Source of the DNA: Vulcanimicrobiota bacterium
GTDB taxonomy: Bacteria > Vulcanimicrobiota > Vulcanimicrobiia > Vulcanimicrobiales > Vulcanimicrobiaceae
Length of the DNA: 7,428 nucleotides
NCBI GenBank assembly: GCA_019245995.1
Contig: JAFAQW010000066.1
Coordinates: 1 to 7,428 of the forward strand
Direction of reading: 5' to 3'
Positions 5,621 through 7,428 of this stretch are shown in pieces (the stretch's first letter is position 1; each line of letters begins with the position of its first letter). Made by a program: the position numbers and the translations under genes. A model generated the notes under the pieces. That model did not search any database. It was not told the origin of the DNA and saw only the letters and a list, made by a program, of their open reading frames with translations.

Positions 5621-6922
5621 TTATCGCGCGGCTTGTGCCGGCAGCGTACCGAGTTTATCGTAGGCCGCCGCGACGGCGTCCCGGAGCGCCGCGAGCGCGC
5701 GAGCGACTTCGGCGGCGCTCACGATCAGCGGCGGCTCCAGACGAATGACGCGCTGCTGATTGAGCGTCCACGCGACCGTGACGCCGGCTTTGAGCATCTC
5801 GGGGATGATAAACCCGCCGTAGCCTTCGTGCGTGAGCTCCACGCCGACGAGCAAGCCCAGGCCGCGCGCCTCGCGCACGACGACGGGATAGTCGGCCGCA
5901 ATGGCACGCGCGCCCGCGAGCAGTTCCTCGCCGCGCTCGCGCGCGCGCTCCACGAGACGCTCCGCGTCCATGACGTCCATCGCGGCGAGTGCGGCCGCGC
6001 ACGCGATCTCGCTTCCACCGAACGTGGAGGTGTGTACGAGCGGCGCATCGCCGAAGGCGCGCAGCCAGACCGCGGGACGCGCGATGAAGGCCCCGACCGG
6101 AATCACGCCGCCCGAAAGTCCTTTGGCCAGCGTCAGCACGTCGGGCACGACGCCGTCGCGGTCGCAGGCAAAGCGGTAGCCGCAGCGGCCCAAGCCCGTT
6201 TGCACTTCGTCCGCGATGAACAGCGCGCCCGTTCGATCGCAGAGCTCGCGCACGGCGCTCAAGTAGCCGGCCGGCGGAACGTTCACGCCGCCTTCCGCCT
6301 GGATCGGCTCGATGACGAAGGCCGCCGCATCGTTCAACGCAGGGAGCAGCGCGCCGGCGTCGCCGTAGGGAACGACGACCGAATCCGCAAGCAGCGGCCG
6401 AAACTTCGATTGAAACGGCTCCCGCCCGCTGACCGAGAGCGCGCCGAGCGTTTTGCCGTGGTACGCGTCGATCGTGCTGACGATCTTCGCTCTTCCCGTC
6501 GCCGCGCGCGCCAGCTTGATCGCGCCTTCGATCGCCTCCGTTCCGCTGTTGCACCAGAACGATATTTGCAAATCGCCGGGCGAGAGCTCTGCGAGCCGGC
6601 GCGCGGCTCGCCCGAGCATCACGTTGAACATCGTCTTGCCCGACAGCGCGATCCGGTCGAGCTGCTCGCGCACCGCATCGAGCACTCGCGGATGACGGTG
6701 GCCCAGCGTGAAAACGCCGTAGCCGCCGGCAAAGTCGAGATAGGCTTTACCACTCTGGTCCCAAATGGTGCAGCCTTCCGCGCGCACTTCGACGGGGGAA
6801 CCCGAGAGCTTCATGACGCGCGCGAGCGGTGGATTGACGAACTGCTTGTAATCGTCGTACACCTGCGCCGTTAACGCTTGCGGCGACTCGGCGCCGTAGG
6901 GACTCAGTCGCTCGTCGATCAC
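5621..6922 (-). CDS. Class III (fold-type I) PLP aminotransferase, putrescine-aminotransferase-like
   Basis: The protein transfers an amino group between an amine or omega-amino compound and a 2-oxo acid or aldehyde. Its 433 residues show all class III landmarks: FAGGYGVFTLGHRHP (64-78), CNSGTEAIEGAIKLARA (124-140) for phosphate binding, YHGKTLGALS (154-163), IEPIQAEGGV (204-213), IADEVQTGLGR (236-246) with D238 contacting the PLP ring nitrogen, LAKGLSGG (265-272) with K267 as the Schiff-base lysine, TSTFGG (298-303) and IRLEPPL (393-399). The VNPPLARVMKLSG opening and the overall wording are closest to E. coli putrescine aminotransferase (YgjG/PatA) among enzymes I know, but substrate cannot be read from this. 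The start is GTG, 19 bases after the dus stop, with only a weak ribosome site. It is first in the cassette and is followed after 2 bases by the SRPBCC gene. Ornithine or acetylornithine transaminase is a less likely alternative. Confidence 0.9.
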   Translation of the reverse strand: MIDERLSPYGAESPQALTAQVYDDYKQFVNPPLARVMKLSGSPVEVRAEGCTIWDQSGKAYLDFAGGYGVFTLGHRHPRVLDAVREQLDRIALSGKTMFNVMLGRAARRLAELSPGDLQISFWCNSGTEAIEGAIKLARAATGRAKIVSTIDAYHGKTLGALSVSGREPFQSKFRPLLADSVVVPYGDAGALLPALNDAAAFVIEPIQAEGGVNVPPAGYLSAVRELCDRTGALFIADEVQTGLGRCGYRFACDRDGVVPDVLTLAKGLSGGVIPVGAFIARPAVWLRAFGDAPLVHTSTFGGSEIACAAALAAMDVMDAERLVERARERGEELLAGARAIAADYPVVVREARGLGLLVGVELTHEGYGGFIIPEMLKAGVTVAWTLNQQRVIRLEPPLIVSAAEVARALAALRDAVAAAYDKLGTLPAQAAR

Positions 6923-6941
6923 CGCATGAACCGTGTTGCGT

Positions 6942-7428
6942 TCAAGCCGCGATCGCTTCGCATGCCTCGAGTCGTTCGATCGTTTCCTCGATGACCGCCC
7001 TTGCGTCGGCCGCGCGGTCGAGATGCATGATGCGGTCTCGCAGCGTGGCCGCGCCGGGAACGCCCTTCAGATAGAGCGCGACGTGCTTGCGCATTTGCGG
7101 CACGGCTCGCGATTCGCCGAGCTCCGCCACCATGGCGTCGTAGTGCACGAGCGCAAAGCGCAGACGGTCGGGGGCGGACGGCAACGGCGCGGCCGCGCGT
7201 CCCTCCATCAGGTCGCGAATCTGCGAGATCAGCCACGGGTTGCCGAGCGTGGCGCGTCCGAGCATGATAGCGTCGACCCCGCTCTCGCGCATGCGAACGA
7301 TCGCCACGCGCGGATCGCCGAGGTCGCCATTGCCGATGACGGGCACGTCCACGGCGCGTTTCAGTCGCGCGATGTGCCGCCAATCGGCCTCGCCGCGGTA
7401 GAATTGCTTGGCCGTGCGCGCGTGCAGC
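6942..7428 (-). CDS. dus: tRNA-dihydrouridine synthase, C-terminal half (runs off the window)
   Basis: Dus enzymes use FMN and NADPH to reduce uridines in the D-loop of tRNA. The frame stays open to the window edge, so the 5' part is outside; about 161 residues are present. The first visible residues, LHARTAKQFYRGEADWRHI, correspond to the family's IHGRTR...Y.G.ADW block. Next come VDVPVIGNGDL and GVDAIMLGRATLGNPWLI, which form the FMN phosphate-binding part of the TIM barrel. The C-terminal helical tRNA-binding domain includes MRKHVALYLKGVPGA. The remaining length is close to that of the same portion of E. coli DusB, so the C-terminus looks complete. The catalytic cysteine lies in the missing part. 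A GTG at 7352 could be mistaken for a start but lies in the middle of the barrel. It stops 19 bases before the aminotransferase, suggesting co-transcription. Confidence 0.93.
   Translation of the reverse strand, partial: LHARTAKQFYRGEADWRHIARLKRAVDVPVIGNGDLGDPRVAIVRMRESGVDAIMLGRATLGNPWLISQIRDLMEGRAAAPLPSAPDRLRFALVHYDAMVAELGESRAVPQMRKHVALYLKGVPGAATLRDRIMHLDRAADARAVIEETIERLEACEAIAA

Noticed and set aside
5633..6874. Long plus-strand open frame of 413 codons opposite the aminotransferase
   Set aside because: It is arginine-rich with no recognisable domain, and lies antisense to a clear class III aminotransferase. Long antisense frames are expected in GC-rich coding DNA. The same applies to plus-strand frames at 185-835, 726-1382, 1578-2474, 3240-3971 and 4043-4615.
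6919..7383. Alternative 154-residue minus-strand frame ending at 6919
   Set aside because: It overlaps dus in another frame, is arginine-rich without motifs, and only the dus frame encodes recognisable family blocks through to the window edge.
1..7428. CRISPR array, tRNA, rRNA or transposase gene
   Set aside because: No regularly spaced direct repeats, no cloverleaf with a TTCGANNC arm, no rRNA motif and no transposase-like frame were seen by eye on either strand.

Overview
The window is a high-GC bacterial segment in which every real gene lies on the minus strand. In transcription order, right to left, the genes are: dus (running off the right edge), a class III aminotransferase, an SRPBCC/START-like protein, a protein resembling cyanobacterial acyl-ACP reductase, a conserved protein of the group usually auto-labelled 'quinate 5-dehydrogenase', greA, lysS and truA. 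Protein content and the heavy use of GTG and TTG starts suit an uncultured GC-rich Terrabacteria-type lineage; Candidatus Eremiobacterota (WPS-2) would fit. That placement is an impression from sequence style and was not tested. The first 23 bases are the 3' end of the Illumina TruSeq read-1 adapter, so the left edge is an untrimmed contig end and the sample is probably metagenomic.

The layout has three blocks. (1) 6942-7428 is the C-terminal half of a tRNA-dihydrouridine synthase. (2) 2958-6922 is a four-gene metabolic cassette. The aminotransferase stop and the SRPBCC ATG are 2 bases apart, and the SRPBCC stop and reductase start overlap as ATGA, so these three are almost certainly translationally coupled. 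A 112-base gap separates the reductase from the fourth gene. (3) 23-2782 holds greA, lysS and truA, transcription and translation housekeeping genes packed 11 to 16 bases apart. A 175-base spacer (2783-2957) in front of greA may hold a promoter.

The metabolic cassette suggests a pathway. The reductase keeps the Rossmann motif and the cysteine used by cyanobacterial acyl-ACP reductase for thioester attack, and the aminotransferase resembles putrescine aminotransferase. One reading is thioester to aldehyde to amine, with the SRPBCC protein handling a hydrophobic intermediate. This is inference; no product is known.

The most unusual non-coding signal is a pair of hairpin elements in inverted orientation at 3884-3966 and 3992-4075. 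Both have the same architecture: an outer stem, a small internal loop, a 13-bp inner stem and a 25-base loop. The loops are 22/25 identical, while the stems differ by compensatory double changes. One copy sits against the ribosome binding site of the gene at 3872. The other encodes the last ~29 residues of the reductase reading frame.
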